Below, piece after piece: positions 31,922 through 33,414 of a stretch of DNA of 33,414 nt. The notes below the pieces were generated by a model. The model was not told the DNA's origin. It saw nothing but the letters and a program-made list of their open reading frames with translations, and did no database searches. The DNA is taken from contig NZ_JACEFC010000041.1 in assembly GCF_014180715.1 (NCBI RefSeq), positions 1 to 33,414 of the forward strand. The letters are read 5' to 3'. How positions within the stretch are numbered: position 1 is the stretch's first letter; every line of letters begins with the position of its first letter. Source of the DNA: Nocardioides stalactiti. GTDB lineage: Bacteria; Actinomycetota; Actinomycetes; Propionibacteriales; Nocardioidaceae. The position numbers and the translations under genes are program-made.

Positions 31922-33414
31922 GGATCCGGAGCCCGCGCGGGGTGGCGACGAACCCGGCAGCATCGAGCGCGGCGCGCAGGACGCTCGGACCGGCGCCGAG
32001 CAGCGGGGCACCGTCGGCCTTCTCGACGGTGAGCCGGCCGAGCGTGCCGCGACGGACCGCGGTCGAGAGGGCCTCGGCCGCCGGACCCAGCAGGTCCGCG
32101 TCGTCGCTCCAGGTGAGCAGCGTGCGGCCTCCGCGCTCGACGTAGAGGACCAGGACACCGTCGACGAGGACCACGATCGCGCCCGCCTTGCGGCCGGGCC
32201 GATGGCCGCCGCCCTCGCCGTCCCCGTCGGCGTTGTCGCCGGTCGGCCAGGGCAGCGCCGCGCCGTAGGGGTTGGCCGGGTCGGTGGCTGCCAGCGCGAG
32301 CGCGACCGGCTTGTCGTGCTCGGCCACGGAGGCGAAGGTACGCAGTCGGTCGACCGAGCCCGACGTACCGAACTGGGCGGCGCCCAGCCCGTCGACGAAG
32401 TAGCCGCGTCGGCAGCGGCCGGACTCCTCGAACGCGGCGAGGACCCGGTAGACGGCGGCGAACCCGCCGGGGACGCGCTCGCTGACGACGGCCCCGCGGG
32501 TGACGACGCCGTGACGGTCGAGGAGGCGCTCGGCCGTCGCGTGCGCACGCCGGGTCGGGTCGGCGTCGAGGGCGGGCAGCAGAGCCCACCGACCCGCCGT
32601 CTCCGGGGGTCCGGAGCGGGCCACCCGTCCGGGGCGCGGGGCCGCCGGGCGGCTGCGGTGGGCCGGCCGACCCGCGCGGGTGAGGGCGCGCAGCGGCGCC
32701 AGCGTGTCGTTGGTGACCCGGCCCGACCACACCAGCGCCCAGAGGGCGGCGCTCAGATCGGCGTCACCGACGGTCGCGGGCGCATGCCCGTCGGTGAGCC
32801 GTCGCGCCGCGATGGTGTCGCTGAGCTGACGGAAGAACCACGCGCCGCCGGGGGCGAGTGCGTCGAGGACCTGCTGCTGGAGCGGGTCGTCGACGGGGAC
32901 GGACTGCTCGGGGAGGGTGAGCGGGGCCTGGTCGGCCAGGTGGAGCGAGACCCAACCGTCGCTCCCGGCCAGGGCGCCGTGGCCCGCCCACACGACCTCG
33001 CCGGTCGCGGTGAGCTCGTCGAGGTAGGCGGGCTCGTAGTCGCGGACCCGGGCCGCCAGCACGAGTGGCTCGAGGGCCGAGGCGGGGACCGGGGCACCGG
33101 CGAGCTGCTCGACCGCGCGGAGGACCCCGTCGATGCCGCGCAGACCGCGCCCGGAGGGGGCGACGTTCTGCCACGCGGCGGCGAACCGGGCGAGCGCGAC
33201 CGGGTCGACCGGCTCGATCTCGTGGCGCAGCTTGGCCAGCGAGCGGCGGCGCAGCCGGCGGAGGACCTCGGCGTCGCACCACTCGTCGCCCACGCCGGTC
33301 GGTCGGAACTCGCCAGCCAGCACCCGGCCTTGGGCCTCGAGCCGCTGCAGCGTGTGGCGGACGACGGCTGCGCCGAGGCCGAGCCGCTCGGCCACCTGGG
33401 GGTCCGTGAACGGA
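31914..33414 (-). CDS. lhr: Lhr-type ATP-dependent helicase, C-terminal part
   Basis: Only the last 500 codons are in the window; the helicase motor domains lie beyond the right edge. The segment begins in a winged-helix region (LGAAVVRHTLQRLEAQGRVL), continues with EVLRRLRRRSLAKLRHEIEPV and ALARFAAAWQNV, and ends with the beta-rich C-terminal domains that define large helicase-related (Lhr) proteins, including GAIVVLVDGVLVLYVERGG. Lhr is a superfamily 2 3'-to-5' DNA helicase induced by DNA damage in mycobacteria. It is followed, with 8 bp of overlap, by nei2, which suggests a joint repair role. The TGA stop is at 31916-31914. The protein assignment rests on the C-terminal region alone. Confidence 0.88.
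   Translation of the reverse strand, partial: PFTDPQVAERLGLGAAVVRHTLQRLEAQGRVLAGEFRPTGVGDEWCDAEVLRRLRRRSLAKLRHEIEPVDPVALARFAAAWQNVAPSGRGLRGIDGVLRAVEQLAGAPVPASALEPLVLAARVRDYEPAYLDELTATGEVVWAGHGALAGSDGWVSLHLADQAPLTLPEQSVPVDDPLQQQVLDALAPGGAWFFRQLSDTIAARRLTDGHAPATVGDADLSAALWALVWSGRVTNDTLAPLRALTRAGRPAHRSRPAAPRPGRVARSGPPETAGRWALLPALDADPTRRAHATAERLLDRHGVVTRGAVVSERVPGGFAAVYRVLAAFEESGRCRRGYFVDGLGAAQFGTSGSVDRLRTFASVAEHDKPVALALAATDPANPYGAALPWPTGDNADGDGEGGGHRPGRKAGAIVVLVDGVLVLYVERGGRTLLTWSDDADLLGPAAEALSTAVRRGTLGRLTVEKADGAPLLGAGPSVLRAALDAAGFVATPRGLRIRA

Noticed and set aside
31922..32548. Upstream extension of nei2 to 473 residues
   Set aside because: The catalytic proline and glutamate must be residues 2 and 3, which fixes the GTG at 31921; the extension overlaps lhr.

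Overview
The window is high-G+C chromosomal DNA (about 70% by eye) from an actinobacterium, most likely a Nocardioides-like member of the Nocardioidaceae. The evidence is the housekeeping gene set and order (thyA-dfrA, dapA-RNase J, ftsK-rimO-pgsA, cinA-clgR, Lhr-Nei2), an F420-type luciferase-like oxidoreductase, a ClgR regulator, and many promoters of the actinobacterial leaderless kind. It holds 18 protein genes, two of them cut by the window edges. I see no tRNA, rRNA, CRISPR array, insertion sequence or phage gene. No stretch longer than 300 bases lacks a gene.

Layout. 1-1280: the start of a leucyl aminopeptidase (minus strand), divergent from gcvT. 1281-4971: one-carbon and folate genes (gcvT, a small unknown protein, thyA, dfrA) followed by an F420-type oxidoreductase. 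5000-7569: dapA and RNase J, ending at a strong two-way terminator. 7648-10851 (minus): a large secreted M4-like metallopeptidase. 11083-17607: a compact operon of ftsK, a RodZ-like membrane protein, rimO and pgsA. 17845-29306: two secreted paralogous nuclease genes, one encoding a 2684-residue protein that also carries two complete 5'-nucleotidase modules; they lie between pgsA and cinA, which are near neighbours in related genomes. 29316-30205: cinA (pncC) and clgR. 30202-31921 (minus): htpX and nei2. 31914-33414 (minus): the C-terminal part of the Lhr helicase.

How the genes fit together. GcvT makes methylene-tetrahydrofolate, ThyA spends it and DfrA recycles the product. The two secreted nucleases and the fused nucleotidases could turn extracellular DNA into nucleosides and phosphate; the secreted peptidase has the same kind of Ig-like tail and the same -10 hexamer (TAAGGT) as the giant nuclease. 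ClgR and HtpX are both protein-quality-control factors, are encoded convergently with overlapping stop codons, and each has a GGAAC-N18-GTT promoter, which points to shared control by an ECF sigma factor of the SigE/SigH type.

Main points for follow-up: (1) the matched ECF promoters of clgR and htpX; (2) the nuclease plus double-nucleotidase protein, with a 654-codon tandem duplication and exact 279-bp Ig repeats shared with its neighbour; (3) a recurrent TAGNNT-N6/7-start arrangement that moves the likely starts of dapA and ftsK; (4) a dense set of palindromes in the AT-richer region before the giant gene.
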